Shown: in pieces, positions 15,857 through 23,541 of the stretch
How positions within the stretch are numbered: the stretch's first letter is position 1
Layout: the number at the start of each line of letters is the position of its first letter
Assembly: GCA_038210185.1 (NCBI GenBank)
Contig: JBBQWX010000018.1
Span: 1-40,898, forward strand
Reading direction: 5' to 3'
Length of the DNA: 40,898 nucleotides
Origin: Fodinibacter sp038210185
Lineage (GTDB): Bacteria; Actinomycetota; Actinomycetes; Actinomycetales; Dermatophilaceae
Program-made: the position numbers and the translations under genes
The notes under the pieces: generated by a model
Seen by the model: the letters and a program-made list of their open reading frames with translations, nothing else
The model's database searches: none
Told to the model about the DNA's origin: nothing

Positions 15857-16354
15857 ATGCCGGTCCCGCCCAGCCGCCACCTGCTGCGCGCCAAGGACCT
15901 CGCCGACGCACGCTACGCGGACCCGCTCACCGTGGCCGACCTCGCGGCAGCCGCCCGCCTCTCCCCCGCGCACTTCAGCCGCGAGTTCCGCCGCGCGTTC
16001 GGTGAGTCGCCCCACCAGTACCTCCTGACCCGCCGGCTCGAGCGCGCCGCGTCGCTGCTGCGTTCCACCGACTGGTCGGTGGCGCGGATCTGCGTCTCGG
16101 TGGGGCTGAGCAGCGTGGGGTCGTTCACGGCCAGCTTCGGCCGGATGTTCACGATGCCGCCCACCGCCTACCGGGCCGCCCATCCGCCGGCCGCGCAGGT
16201 GGCGCTGGTGCCGGCCTGCGTCGTGCGTGCCTGGGGCCGCCCGCAGGTGCGCACGTTTCGAGAAGACGCCGCCCGCGGCGAGACGGTGGACTGGGTGCAG
16301 CCCGCCACGGGGGGCTCGACCACCACCCGCGAGATCGAAGGAGCACCAGCATGA
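15857..16354 (+). CDS. AraC-family transcriptional regulator, DNA-binding domain only at the N-terminus
   Basis: The 165-residue protein begins directly with the double helix-turn-helix domain (about residues 8-105): DPLTVADLAAAARLSPAHFSREFRRAFGESPHQYLLTRRLERAASLL and DWSVARICVSVGLSSVGSFTASFGRMFTMPPTAYR. The last 60 residues are a short tail of unknown function. There is no separate ligand-binding domain. The stop overlaps the start of the VOC gene (ATGA). This AraC-VOC pairing recurs in actinobacteria and suggests that the regulator controls the VOC protein. A GAAGGAG for the VOC gene lies inside its 3' end. Confidence 0.9.
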   Translation: MPVPPSRHLLRAKDLADARYADPLTVADLAAAARLSPAHFSREFRRAFGESPHQYLLTRRLERAASLLRSTDWSVARICVSVGLSSVGSFTASFGRMFTMPPTAYRAAHPPAAQVALVPACVVRAWGRPQVRTFREDAARGETVDWVQPATGGSTTTREIEGAPA

Positions 16355-16779
16355 TGAACATCGCCAACGCCCAGCTGTGGGTGCACGACCAGGACGAGGC
16401 CCTGAAGTACTGGACCGAGAAGGTGGGCTTCGAGGTGCGCAGCGACGTCACCGTGCCCGAGATGGGCGACTTCCGCTGGCTCACCGTCAGCCCACCCGGG
16501 CAGCCCGACGTGGCGATCGTGCTGATGGCGATCCCCGGGCCGCCGATGATCGACGCCGCGACCGACGAGCAGCTGCGCGACCTGCTGGGCAAGGGCCTGG
16601 CCGGCACGGTGTTCCTCACCACCGAGAACTGCTGGCGCGACTACCGCGAGATGAGCGAGCGGGGTGTGGAGTTCGTCGGGGAGCCGGAGGAGCAGCTGTA
16701 CGGCGTCGACGTGGGCTTTCGCGACCCGTCGGGCAACAACGTGCGGCTCAGCCAGCTCAACGCCGAGCTCGGTCGCTGA
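16351..16779 (+). CDS. VOC-family (glyoxalase/bleomycin-resistance fold) protein
   Basis: The 142-residue protein has the two beta-alpha-beta-beta-beta units of the VOC fold: NAQLWVHDQDEALKYWTEKVGFEVRSDV, and later REMSERGVEFVGEPEEQLYGVDVGFRDPSGNNVRLSQL, where FRDPSGN is the usual C-terminal motif. It may be a lyase, dioxygenase or binding protein; the metal ligands are not certain, so no substrate is given. The start ATG 16351 has GAAGGAG about eight bases upstream and overlaps the AraC stop. Its 3' end overlaps the convergent GNAT gene by 23 bases. Confidence 0.9.
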   Translation: MMNIANAQLWVHDQDEALKYWTEKVGFEVRSDVTVPEMGDFRWLTVSPPGQPDVAIVLMAIPGPPMIDAATDEQLRDLLGKGLAGTVFLTTENCWRDYREMSERGVEFVGEPEEQLYGVDVGFRDPSGNNVRLSQLNAELGR

Positions 16780-17233
16780 GCCGCAGCTCCATCAGGCGCT
16801 CCGACGGAGGCCCGAACCCCATCCGCGCATAGAGGGTGCGGGCCTCCGGCACGGAGTTGAGCTGCACACGGGTCACGCCGTCGGTCCCGGCCCACGCCAG
16901 CAGCGCCTCGATCAGCCGTTGCCCGATGCCGCACCCGCGGGCGTCCTCGGTGACGAAGAGCAGGCTGACGTGGAACCACGCGTCGGCCGGCCGGTGCGCG
17001 CTCGGCAGCTTCTGCACCCGAGTGCCGTGCAGCACGCCGAGCGGCCGCCCACGGGGGTCCTCGGCGACCCAGGTGCGGCGGGCCCGGTCCCGAAGCCACG
17101 CGTCGGACAGCGCGTCGAGGAAACCGGGCGGGACGGCGTGGCCCTGCTCGCGCTCGTCCTGGATGTGCAGCGCCCCCACCGAGAAGGCATCGGATGGCCT
17201 GGCCTCGCGCACCGTGACCGCGTCGGTCTCCAT
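16757..17233 (-). CDS. GNAT-family N-acetyltransferase
   Basis: The 158-residue protein reads VTVREARPSDAFSVGALHIQDEREQG, then FHVSLLFVTEDARGCGIGQRLIEALLAWAG (motif A) and VQLNSVPEARTLYARMGFGPPSERLMEL (motif B), a standard single-domain acetyltransferase. ATG 17233 is preceded by GGAGGC with only one base between, so an in-frame ATG at 17251 is also possible; the choice affects only six residues. It lies downstream of thrS on the same strand but is separated from it by about 350 bases with a strong hairpin, so it is probably expressed on its own. The substrate is unknown. Confidence 0.88.
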   Translation of the reverse strand: METDAVTVREARPSDAFSVGALHIQDEREQGHAVPPGFLDALSDAWLRDRARRTWVAEDPRGRPLGVLHGTRVQKLPSAHRPADAWFHVSLLFVTEDARGCGIGQRLIEALLAWAGTDGVTRVQLNSVPEARTLYARMGFGPPSERLMELRLSDRARR

Positions 17234-17282
17234 GCCTCCAGCATGGCCCATCAGGGCGGACCGGGGCAGGCGGACATGGGGT

Positions 17283-17315
17283 GAGGCCCCGGGAAGTATG
17301 AGTTCCCGGGGCCTC
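17283..17315. terminator. Strong hairpin between thrS and the GNAT gene
   Basis: A perfect 13-bp stem (17283-17295 gaggccccgggaa with 17303-17315) has a 7-base loop. There is no U-tract on either side. It lies about 270 bases after the thrS stop and 50 bases before the GNAT start, so it may end the thrS transcript or insulate the GNAT gene. Confidence 0.55.
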
Positions 17316-17580
17316 TGGTGACTCGGCGTGATGCTCCTCGTCTCACGAGCCAGGGTCCATTCGCCCTCCACCCCCATCACGGGGCGGCTCCTCGCGGCGA
17401 ACCGCTCGGGCTGGCGCTTGGCCTTCTCTCGATCCCTTCGCCACCGAGGTGGTGAAGTAGGACTAGTTCTAGTCCTGGTTTCGGTGCGCCGCAAGAGGTT
17501 TCGCGAGGAGAGTTCGACCGGGTTCTCGCGCTCGGCGTGTCGTCGGCGTGTCGTGTGCCAGAGGTGCTGAACGCTGCGGT
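17316..17580. other. Region without a gene after thrS
   Basis: No coding frame with recognisable content is seen. A second hairpin, AGGACTA-GTTC-TAGTCCT (17460-17477), could be the first terminator of the thrS transcript. The rest is unremarkable high-GC sequence. Confidence 0.45.
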
Positions 17581-17847
17581 TCAGACCTGACGGCGGTCGG
17601 AAATCGCCGCGGTGATCTCGGCGATGGCCTCGTCCACCGGCACCCCGTTCTTCTGCGACCCGTCGCGGTAGCGGAACGAGACCGCGCCGGCGGAGCGGTC
17701 GTCCTCCCCCGCGATGAGCACGTAGGGCACCTTGGCCTTGCTAGCGTTGCGGATCTTCTTCGGAAACCGGTCGTCGCTGACGTCGAGCTCGGTGCGGATG
17801 CCGTGGGCCCGCATCCGAGCCAGCACCCCGCCGAGGTACACGTCGAA
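17581..17847 (-). pseudogene. thrS: thrS C-terminal part (anticodon-binding domain) cut off by an in-frame TAG
   Basis: Directly after the TAG at 17848-17850 the frame continues without a break as FDVYLGGVLARMRAHGIRTELDVSDDRFPKKIRNASKAKVPYVLIAGEDD, ending with the AGAVSFRYRDGSQKNGVP motif. This is a complete HGTP anticodon-binding domain of ThrRS, about 88 residues. No ribosome binding site is visible for separate expression; an in-frame GTG at 17841 could start a domain-only protein, but nothing supports it. Sequence conservation in this part suggests that it is, or very recently was, functional. Confidence 0.85.
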
Positions 17848-19611
17848 CTACTCCGCCACCGGGATGCCCAGGGCCTGCACCGGCGACAGCCACACCGGGA
17901 ATGCTCCGGCGTAGTGCTCGACCAGCACCCCGAAGAACCGCTCGATCGAGCCGAACTTCGCCGAGTGGATCATCACCGGCTGCCGGCGGGTGCCATCGGA
18001 CGCCTGGTACTCCAGGCCGAAGCCGGCCGGCTGGTTGAAGTCGTACTGGATCGTCGACATCTGCCAGGTGCGGCCGATGGCGTCGCGCGCCTGCACCGAG
18101 ATCTTCGGGCCGTAGTAGGCGGCCCCGCCCGGGTCGAGCACGAGATCGAGGCCGGACTCGGTCGCGACGTCGCGCAGCACGTCGGTGGCGATCTCCCACT
18201 GCTCCTGCGATCCGATGAACTTGTCCTTCTTGTCGCCCTCGCAGTCGCGGGTGGACAGCTCGAGGTAGTAGTCGTCGAGCCCGAAGTCGCGCAGCAGCGA
18301 CAGCACGAAGTCCAGCAGGTGCTGAATCTCGGCCGGGGCCTGCTCTGCGGTGACGTAGCTGTGCGAGTCGTCCTGGGTCATCCCGCGCACGCGGGTGAGT
18401 CCGTGCACGACGCCCGACTTCTCGAACCGGTAGACCGACCCGAACTCGAACAGGCGCAGCGGCAGCTCGCGGTAGGAGCGCCCGCGCGAACGGTAGATGA
18501 GGTTGTGCATGGGGCAGTTCATCGCCTTGAGGCGGTACTCGGTGCCCTCGAACTCCATCGGCGGGAACATGGTGTCGGCGTAGTAGGGCAGGTGCCCCGA
18601 GGTGTGGAACAGCCCGTCCTTGCTGATGTGGGGGGTTCCGACGTACGAGAAGCCCTCCTCGATGTGCCGGCGGCGGACGTAGTCCTCCATCTCGCGCTTG
18701 ATGACCCCGCCCTTGGGGTGGAACACCGCCAGGCCGGAGCCCAGCTCGTCGGGGAAGCTGAACAGGTCGAGCTCGGCGCCGAGCTTGCGGTGGTCGCGCT
18801 TCTCGGCCTCGGCCAGCCGGTCCAGGTAGGCCTTCATCTCGTCCTTGGTCGGCCAGGCGGTGCCGTAGACGCGCTGCAGCTGGGGGTTGTCCTCCGAGCC
18901 CCGCCAGTAGGCGGCGGCGCTGCGCATCAGCTTGAAGGCGTTGCCGAGCACCTTGGTGGTGGGTACGTGCGGGCCGCGGCACAGGTCGCCCCAGGCGCGG
19001 GTGCCGTCGCGGCGCACGTTGTCGTAGATGGTGAGCTGGGTACCGCCGACCTCCCCGGCGGCCCCCTCGACTTCGTCGATGTCGCCACCGTGGGCCCGCA
19101 CCGACGCACCCTCCGCTGCCCCTTCCGACGCACCGCCCTTGAGGCCGATCAGCTCGCACTTGTAGGGCTCGCCGGCCAGCTCGGCGAGGGCCTCGTCATC
19201 GGAGATCTCGCGGCGGTGGAAGGTCTGGCCCTCGTTGACGATGCGCTGCATGACCTTCTCCAGCGCCCGCAGGTCCTCGGGGGTGAACGGGGTCTCGACG
19301 TCGAAGTCGTAGTAGAAGCCGTCACGGATGGGCGGCCCGATGCCCAGGCGCGCGTCGGGGTGCACCTCCTGCACGGCCTGCGCGAGCACGTGGGCCGCCG
19401 AGTGGCGCAGCACGTCGAGGCCGTCCTGCTCGGCCGCGGTGACCGCCTCGACGACGTCGCCGTCGCCGAGCACGTGGGCGAGGTCGCGCAGCTCGCCGTT
19501 GACGCGGGCGACCAGCACGGACCGGTCACCGTCGAACAGCTCGGCGGCGGTGGTCTGCTCCGGCACCGATCGCTCGCTCTCGGCGACGTGCACGGTGATC
19601 TGGGCAGACAT
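17848..19611 (-). CDS. thrS: Threonyl-tRNA synthetase, truncated by an in-frame amber codon
   Basis: ThrRS charges tRNA-Thr and edits Ser-tRNA-Thr. The 587 residues up to the stop hold a TGS domain (1-62), the editing domain with H70-SAA-H74 and GDLCRGPHVPTT, and the catalytic core with motif 2 (YRELPLRLFEFGSVYRFEKSGVVHGLTRVRGMTQDDSH) and motif 3 (MIHSAKFGSIERFFGVLVEHYAGAFPVWLSPVQ). The stop TAG replaces one codon right after LGIPVAE; one base change from GAG would restore a 676-residue enzyme. The start ATG 19611 has AGGAG eight bases upstream; the open frame above it has no ThrRS similarity. Losing the anticodon-binding domain should abolish activity, so a sequencing error, readthrough or a second thrS elsewhere must be considered. 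Confidence 0.88.
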   Translation of the reverse strand: MSAQITVHVAESERSVPEQTTAAELFDGDRSVLVARVNGELRDLAHVLGDGDVVEAVTAAEQDGLDVLRHSAAHVLAQAVQEVHPDARLGIGPPIRDGFYYDFDVETPFTPEDLRALEKVMQRIVNEGQTFHRREISDDEALAELAGEPYKCELIGLKGGASEGAAEGASVRAHGGDIDEVEGAAGEVGGTQLTIYDNVRRDGTRAWGDLCRGPHVPTTKVLGNAFKLMRSAAAYWRGSEDNPQLQRVYGTAWPTKDEMKAYLDRLAEAEKRDHRKLGAELDLFSFPDELGSGLAVFHPKGGVIKREMEDYVRRRHIEEGFSYVGTPHISKDGLFHTSGHLPYYADTMFPPMEFEGTEYRLKAMNCPMHNLIYRSRGRSYRELPLRLFEFGSVYRFEKSGVVHGLTRVRGMTQDDSHSYVTAEQAPAEIQHLLDFVLSLLRDFGLDDYYLELSTRDCEGDKKDKFIGSQEQWEIATDVLRDVATESGLDLVLDPGGAAYYGPKISVQARDAIGRTWQMSTIQYDFNQPAGFGLEYQASDGTRRQPVMIHSAKFGSIERFFGVLVEHYAGAFPVWLSPVQALGIPVAE

Positions 19612-19732
19612 GGCAGGGGCTCCTGTGCGGTGGACGACGTCGGGCCGCGAGGGCGACCCACGGTCAAGGGTATCGAGGCGGCACGGGGGGTCGCGACGCG
19701 GTTGTCGGCCCCCGGCATCCGCGTCGTCAGCG

Positions 19733-20086
19733 TCAACCGGCGGTCTGGTCCAGCTTGGCGAGCAGCCGCACCAGCGTCGTGCGCTCACGCGACGACAGCA
19801 GGGCGACAGCGGGGGCGAGGATGCCGTCCAGGGTCGCCACGGGCGAGTCGAGCGCGCGCTCGACCAGACCCCGGGGGGCGAGACGTTCCAGGCGGTTCGT
19901 CATCGCCGACAGGACGGCGAGGTGCGCCCGTGTGTCGACGTCAAGCTGATCGGAACGGTCATGGGCTGCGCAGCCGAAACCAGTACGAGGTCGCCGAGTT
20001 CTGGGGAGGGCCGTGAGCACCTTCGCGGGGTCGAGTGCGCTCAGCGCCGCTGCGGATCGAGCGCGAAGCGCCCCGCGCTGAGCCAT
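19733..20086 (-). pseudogene. MarR-family regulator remnant
   Basis: The minus-strand frame contains pieces of a MarR protein: SAMTNRLERLAPRGLVERALDSP, which matches the recognition helix and the wing start, then LAPAVALLSSRERTTLVRLLAKLDQ, which matches the C-terminal dimerisation helix. The wing between them (normally a DRR-type hairpin followed by LTPAG) is missing, and the sequence before HLAVLSAM has no winged-helix features. I read it as an internally deleted, decayed gene. Its 5' part overlaps the end of the kinase gene (20041). Confidence is limited because the similarity rests on short stretches. Confidence 0.45.
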
Positions 20087-21063
20087 CCTCGTAGCCGCTG
20101 CACGGTGAGGGCGAGGTAGTCGGTGGCCTCGGCCCGCAGCGACGCCGTGCTGCTGTCGAGCAGGCTGTTGGCCAGCAGCAGCTGACGCGCGGCGACGAGC
20201 GCCTCGAACTGCGCGTCGGAGACGTCGGGCAGGTCGCGCACCTCCGCGTAGCCCGCACGCAGCGCCGCCTCCACCGTCGGCGCGTCCCCGCGCAGGTAGA
20301 AGGTGGAGATCGCCAGGTCGAGCGCCGGCACCCCGAACCCCGCGTCGTCAAGGTCGAAGACCGCGAGCCGTCCCCGGTGCCACTTCAGGTTGCCGCCGTG
20401 CAGGTCGGCGTGGAGCACGATGTGGCGCCGCCCGGCATCCACCTGCGCAAACCGGCGACGGCACTCGGCCAGCGCCTCGGCGACGACCTCGAGGTCACGC
20501 TGCGGCAGCATCGACGCGTCCTGCAGGAGGTTGCGGTCGTGGAACAGCGGCTCGTCGAACAGCGGCAGGGACGCCCGGGCCGGGAGGCTGAACCCCTCGG
20601 CGTGGTCGTGCAGCACCGCCATGGTGCGACCCAGCGCGTGAGCCTGCTCCTCGTCGCACTCCCCCACGTCGTCACCGTCGAGCCATGACGCGAGCGTCGC
20701 GTGCAGCCTGCCCCCCCACGGCGGGCAGTGGACGGAGACCTCCCACTGGCCCCCCGGCGCCGCGACGGGGTCGGGCACCAGTACCTCGGTCTCGGTCGCC
20801 AGCGCGTGCAGCCAGGCCTGCTGGGCCGTGATGTTGGCAGGGGTGCTCTTGGAGTTGGTGTTGACCCGCAGCGCGAGCCGCCGCCCGTCGTCGGTATCGA
20901 GCCGGAAGGTCGTGTTGAAGGCGTGCAGCACGAGCTGGAGATCACGCACGCCGAGCCCGAACGCCCCCGCGGCGTCCAGGGCGACCCCCCGCAGCGCCTC
21001 GACCTGGCTCTCCTCGTCCAGAGCCACGTACGCGGGCGCCGGGGTCGGCGGCTCGCACTCCAT
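20041..21063 (-). CDS. APH-type phosphotransferase (aminoglycoside/homoserine kinase-like)
   Basis: The protein-kinase-like small-molecule kinase has the Brenner-type catalytic loop HIVLHADLHGGNLKWHRG (H-x-D-x4-N) and the metal-binding LAVFDLDDAGFG. Upstream are the nucleotide-binding strand FNTTFRLDTDDGRRLALRVN and EEQAHALGRTMAVLHDHAEG. The substrate is unknown; relatives phosphorylate choline, homoserine, fructosamines or protein Ser/Thr. The start is uncertain: ATGs at 21063, 21084 and 21120 are in frame. The last lies at the end of a 19-bp tandem repeat, and none has a clear ribosome binding site. The 21063 start gives 340 residues. It is divergent from the S9 peptidase, with the repeat array between. 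Confidence 0.85.
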   Translation of the reverse strand: MECEPPTPAPAYVALDEESQVEALRGVALDAAGAFGLGVRDLQLVLHAFNTTFRLDTDDGRRLALRVNTNSKSTPANITAQQAWLHALATETEVLVPDPVAAPGGQWEVSVHCPPWGGRLHATLASWLDGDDVGECDEEQAHALGRTMAVLHDHAEGFSLPARASLPLFDEPLFHDRNLLQDASMLPQRDLEVVAEALAECRRRFAQVDAGRRHIVLHADLHGGNLKWHRGRLAVFDLDDAGFGVPALDLAISTFYLRGDAPTVEAALRAGYAEVRDLPDVSDAQFEALVAARQLLLANSLLDSSTASLRAEATDYLALTVQRLRGWLSAGRFALDPQRR

Positions 21064-21101
21064 CGGGCAAGGCAACCACGGCATCCCGTCGTTGCGCCAT
21101 G

Positions 21102-21196
21102 CCGGTGGTCCCGGGGTCATCCGGTGGTCCCGGGGTCATCCGGTGGTCCCGGGGCCATCCGGTGGTCCCCAGGTCATCCGGTGGTCCCGGGGTCAT
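21102..21196. repeat. 19-bp tandem repeat, five copies
   Basis: Five exact-length copies of ccggtggtcccggggtcat run head to tail (21102, 21121, 21140, 21159, 21178). Copy 3 has ggggccat and copy 4 has ccccaggtcat. The array fills the region between the divergent kinase and S9 peptidase genes. The last base of the array is the first base of the TACGGT promoter box of the peptidase. Confidence 0.92.
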
Positions 21197-21201
21197 ACGG
21201 T
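21196..21201 (+). promoter_or_regulatory. Putative -10 box of the S9 peptidase (leaderless)
   Basis: TACGGT ends six bases before ATG 21208. An in-frame ATG at 21202 touches the box, so 21208 is the likelier start. The upstream -35 region would lie inside the last 19-bp repeat. Confidence 0.5.
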
Positions 21202-21207
21202 ATGGCG

Positions 21208-23148
21208 ATGCGCCTCCCCTACGGCACCTGGACCTCACCGCTCACCCCGCAGACCCTCGCCACCGGTCTGGGGTCGCTCGACGAGGTGCGCGTCGAGGGC
21301 CACGACACGTACTGGCTCGACGGGCGCCCCAGTGCGGCCGGGCGCTGCGTGTTGGTCCGCGACGACGGTACCGGGGCCCGCGACCTGCTGCCCGCACCGT
21401 GGGACGTGCGCACCCGGGTGCACGAGTACGGCGGCGGCGCCTACGCCGTCGTCGACCGCACGGTCGTCTTCTCGCACGTCGGGGACGACCGGCTGTACCG
21501 GCTCGACCCGGCAGCCACCGAACCGGTGGCCCTCACCCCGGCGGGTCCGTGGCGCTTCGGCGGCCTCGTGGCCCACGGCGCTTCCGTCTACGCCGTGCGC
21601 GAGGACCACCGGGCGCAGCCCGAGCCCGCGAACGAGCTCGTGCGGCTCGACCTGCACGGCGACAACTCCGGCGGGGGCGTCGTGCTGGCGACCGGCAGCG
21701 ACTTCGTGTCGCGCCCCGCGGTCTCCCCCGACGGCCGCTGCGTCGCCTGGGTCGCCTGGCACCACCCCAACATGCCGTGGGACTCGACCATGCTCCTGCG
21801 GGCCGAGCTGACCGAGCGGGGGGCGGGCGACCCCGTCGTCGTCGCCGGTGGGGCCGCCGCCGACGTCTCCGTCGCCCAGCCCACCTTCGGCCCGGACGGC
21901 GCGCTGTGGTTCGTCTCCGACGAGTCCGGGTGGTGGACGGTGCACCGCGACCGCGGCTCCGGGCCGGTGGCCCTGCACGAGTCCCGGGCCGACCACGCCG
22001 CCCCCCAGTGGACTCTGGGCCTGGTCGACCTCGCGGTGCTGGACGCCGACCGGGCACTGGTGCGCTGGTGGGACGTCACGACAGCGGTGCTCGGCGTGCT
22101 CGATGCCCGCACCGGCACGGTCGAGCCGCTCGCCATGGATGGCGTCGCCTTCGACCAGCTGCATGCGGTCGACGGCGAGCTGGCCCTGCGCCGCGGACTG
22201 TCCGACCGCCCAGCCGAGGTGGTGCGCGGCCCGATCGGCGAGCTCCCCCGGGTACTGGCCCGCGCCGGATCGGTGGCGCTCTCGGCGGAGGAGGTCTCGC
22301 CTGCCGAGCCCTGGACGTGGACCGACACCGATGGGTTGACCGTGCACGGTCTGGTCCACCAGCCCAGGGCCGCGGGCACCGAGGGCACCGAGGGCACCGA
22401 GGGCACCGAGGGCACCGAGGGCACCGAGGGCACCGAGGGCCCCGAGGATGCCCTCCCGCCCTTGTTGGTGCTGGTGCACGGAGGGCCCACCAGCCGCGCC
22501 GAGGCGTCGTTCTCGGCGTCGACCCAGTTCTGGACCACGCGGGGCTTCGCCGTCCTCCACGTGAACTACTCCGGAAGCACCGGCTTCGGGCGGGTCTACC
22601 GCGAGCGGCTGCTCACCCGGTGGGGCCTGCTCGACATCGACGACTGCGTGACGGGTGCCCTGTCGCTGGCCCTGGCCGGCCGGGTCGACCCCACCCGGCT
22701 CGCGATCCGCGGCGGGAGCGCCGGCGGGTATGCCGTGCTTCGCGCGATGACGACCAGCCGCGCCTTCGCGGCGGGCACCAGCCTGTTCGGTGTCGCCGAC
22801 CTCGAGGCGATGGCGGCCGAGACGCACCAGTTCGAGTCGCGCTACCTCGACCGCCTCGTCGCCCCGTGGCCGGAGGGCGGGGCGGTCTACCGGGATCGCT
22901 CACCGATCCACCACGTCGACCGGCTGCACGGCGAGCTGTTGCTGCTGCAGGGGGCAGACGACAAGGTGGTGCCGCTGGAACAGGCCCAGGACATGGCTGC
23001 TGCGATGCGCGCCGCCGGCCGTGCGGTCGAGCTGACGGTCTACCCGGGCGAGGGGCACGGGTTCCGGCGCGCTGAGACCATCGCCGACGCGCTGACCCGC
23101 GAGCTGGCCTTCTACCAGCGCGTCCTCCGCCTGGGAGCCGAGCACTGA
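21208..23148 (+). CDS. S9 family peptidase (prolyl oligopeptidase / acylaminoacyl-peptidase type)
   Basis: The 646-residue protein has an N-terminal beta-propeller (about 1-380) and a C-terminal alpha/beta-hydrolase domain (about 410-640). The hydrolase signs are LLVLVHGGPTSRAEASFS (oxyanion region), the nucleophile serine in RGGSAGGYAVLRAM, the acid in LLLLQGADDKVVPLEQA, and the histidine in YPGEGHGFRRAE. It lacks a signal peptide, so it should be cytoplasmic and cleave short peptides. Between the two domains a 9-bp repeat encodes seven GTE units and one GPE, an unusual flexible linker. The start at 21208 is preceded by TACGGT six bases away; no Shine-Dalgarno sequence is present. A GC hairpin follows the stop at once. 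Confidence 0.93.
   Translation: MRLPYGTWTSPLTPQTLATGLGSLDEVRVEGHDTYWLDGRPSAAGRCVLVRDDGTGARDLLPAPWDVRTRVHEYGGGAYAVVDRTVVFSHVGDDRLYRLDPAATEPVALTPAGPWRFGGLVAHGASVYAVREDHRAQPEPANELVRLDLHGDNSGGGVVLATGSDFVSRPAVSPDGRCVAWVAWHHPNMPWDSTMLLRAELTERGAGDPVVVAGGAAADVSVAQPTFGPDGALWFVSDESGWWTVHRDRGSGPVALHESRADHAAPQWTLGLVDLAVLDADRALVRWWDVTTAVLGVLDARTGTVEPLAMDGVAFDQLHAVDGELALRRGLSDRPAEVVRGPIGELPRVLARAGSVALSAEEVSPAEPWTWTDTDGLTVHGLVHQPRAAGTEGTEGTEGTEGTEGTEGTEGPEDALPPLLVLVHGGPTSRAEASFSASTQFWTTRGFAVLHVNYSGSTGFGRVYRERLLTRWGLLDIDDCVTGALSLALAGRVDPTRLAIRGGSAGGYAVLRAMTTSRAFAAGTSLFGVADLEAMAAETHQFESRYLDRLVAPWPEGGAVYRDRSPIHHVDRLHGELLLLQGADDKVVPLEQAQDMAAAMRAAGRAVELTVYPGEGHGFRRAETIADALTRELAFYQRVLRLGAEH
22375..22446 (+). repeat. 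9-bp in-frame minisatellite coding for (Gly-Thr-Glu)7
   Basis: Seven perfect copies of ggcaccgag (22375-22437) are followed by one variant (ggccccgag, 22438-22446). Each unit codes for Gly-Thr-Glu. The repeat lies in the linker between the propeller and hydrolase domains of the S9 peptidase, and copy-number change would keep the frame. Confidence 0.95.
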
Positions 23149-23149
23149 C

Positions 23150-23181
23150 GACCCGGCGCTCCGCGTCGCCGTCGCCGGGTC
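23150..23181 (+). terminator. Hairpin after the S9 peptidase
   Basis: A 9-bp stem gacccggcg/cgccgggtc (23150-23158 with 23173-23181) begins two bases after the stop codon, with a 14-base loop and no U-tract. Confidence 0.5.
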
Positions 23182-23517
23182 TACCGGGCCCGCCGAGTCC
23201 GGACGACCTCTCGGGTCAGCACGCAGAACGTCGGATGCCGCGCCCCTGTTGCAGGGTGCGACCCCAGTTCCTGCGTGACCCGGTCCTGCGAAGCTCAGAC
23301 GTGGCACGAAGGGGGCCGTGGTCGCCATGACGACGACAACCAGCCAGACCCCACCCCTCGCCCAGCAGGCAACGACATCGGTGCTTCCACGGACGGGTGG
23401 ACGCAACCCAAGGGGCCAGCCGCTGAGCGTGCGAACACCCACCCGATGGCCGATACCCCGTCCGTGGGGGCACATCGCGTGGGCCCGCGTGGACGTTCGG
23501 TGGTGGGCTGGACAGGT
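23182..23517. other. Region without a confident gene
   Basis: About 340 bases lie between the two terminator-like hairpins. A plus-strand open frame from 23318 begins with a Thr-rich peptide, but it runs into the antisense of the MaoC gene and has no recognised domain. I see no RNA gene or clear repeat. Confidence 0.4.
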
Positions 23518-23541
23518 CCGGGGTGGCACGGACACCCCCGG
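23518..23541 (-). terminator. Hairpin after the MaoC hydratase gene
   Basis: The stem ccggggtg (23518-23525) pairs with cacccccgg (23533-23541, one bulged C) around a 7-base loop, directly downstream of the minus-strand stop at 23542-23544. It probably ends the thiolase-FabG-MaoC transcript. Confidence 0.45.

Noticed and set aside
17848..17850. Reassignment of TAG as a sense codon
   Set aside because: TAG is used as a normal stop at yoeB (13680-13682), the DUF6458 gene (2771-2773), the S53 peptidase (29772-29774) and higB (40837-40839), so a code change does not explain the in-frame TAGs in thrS and the methyltransferase.
19612..19732. T-box or other leader control for thrS
   Set aside because: Only about 120 bases separate thrS from the MarR remnant, with no T-box or tRNA-like element; a plain AGGAG site is present.
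17548..20016. Very long plus-strand open frame opposite thrS
   Set aside because: It is the antisense shadow of a high-GC gene, rich in Val, Asp, His, Arg and Leu runs, with no domain. The minus-strand thrS explains the region.
21102..21196. CRISPR array
   Set aside because: The 19-bp units are contiguous with no spacers, and no cas gene is present.
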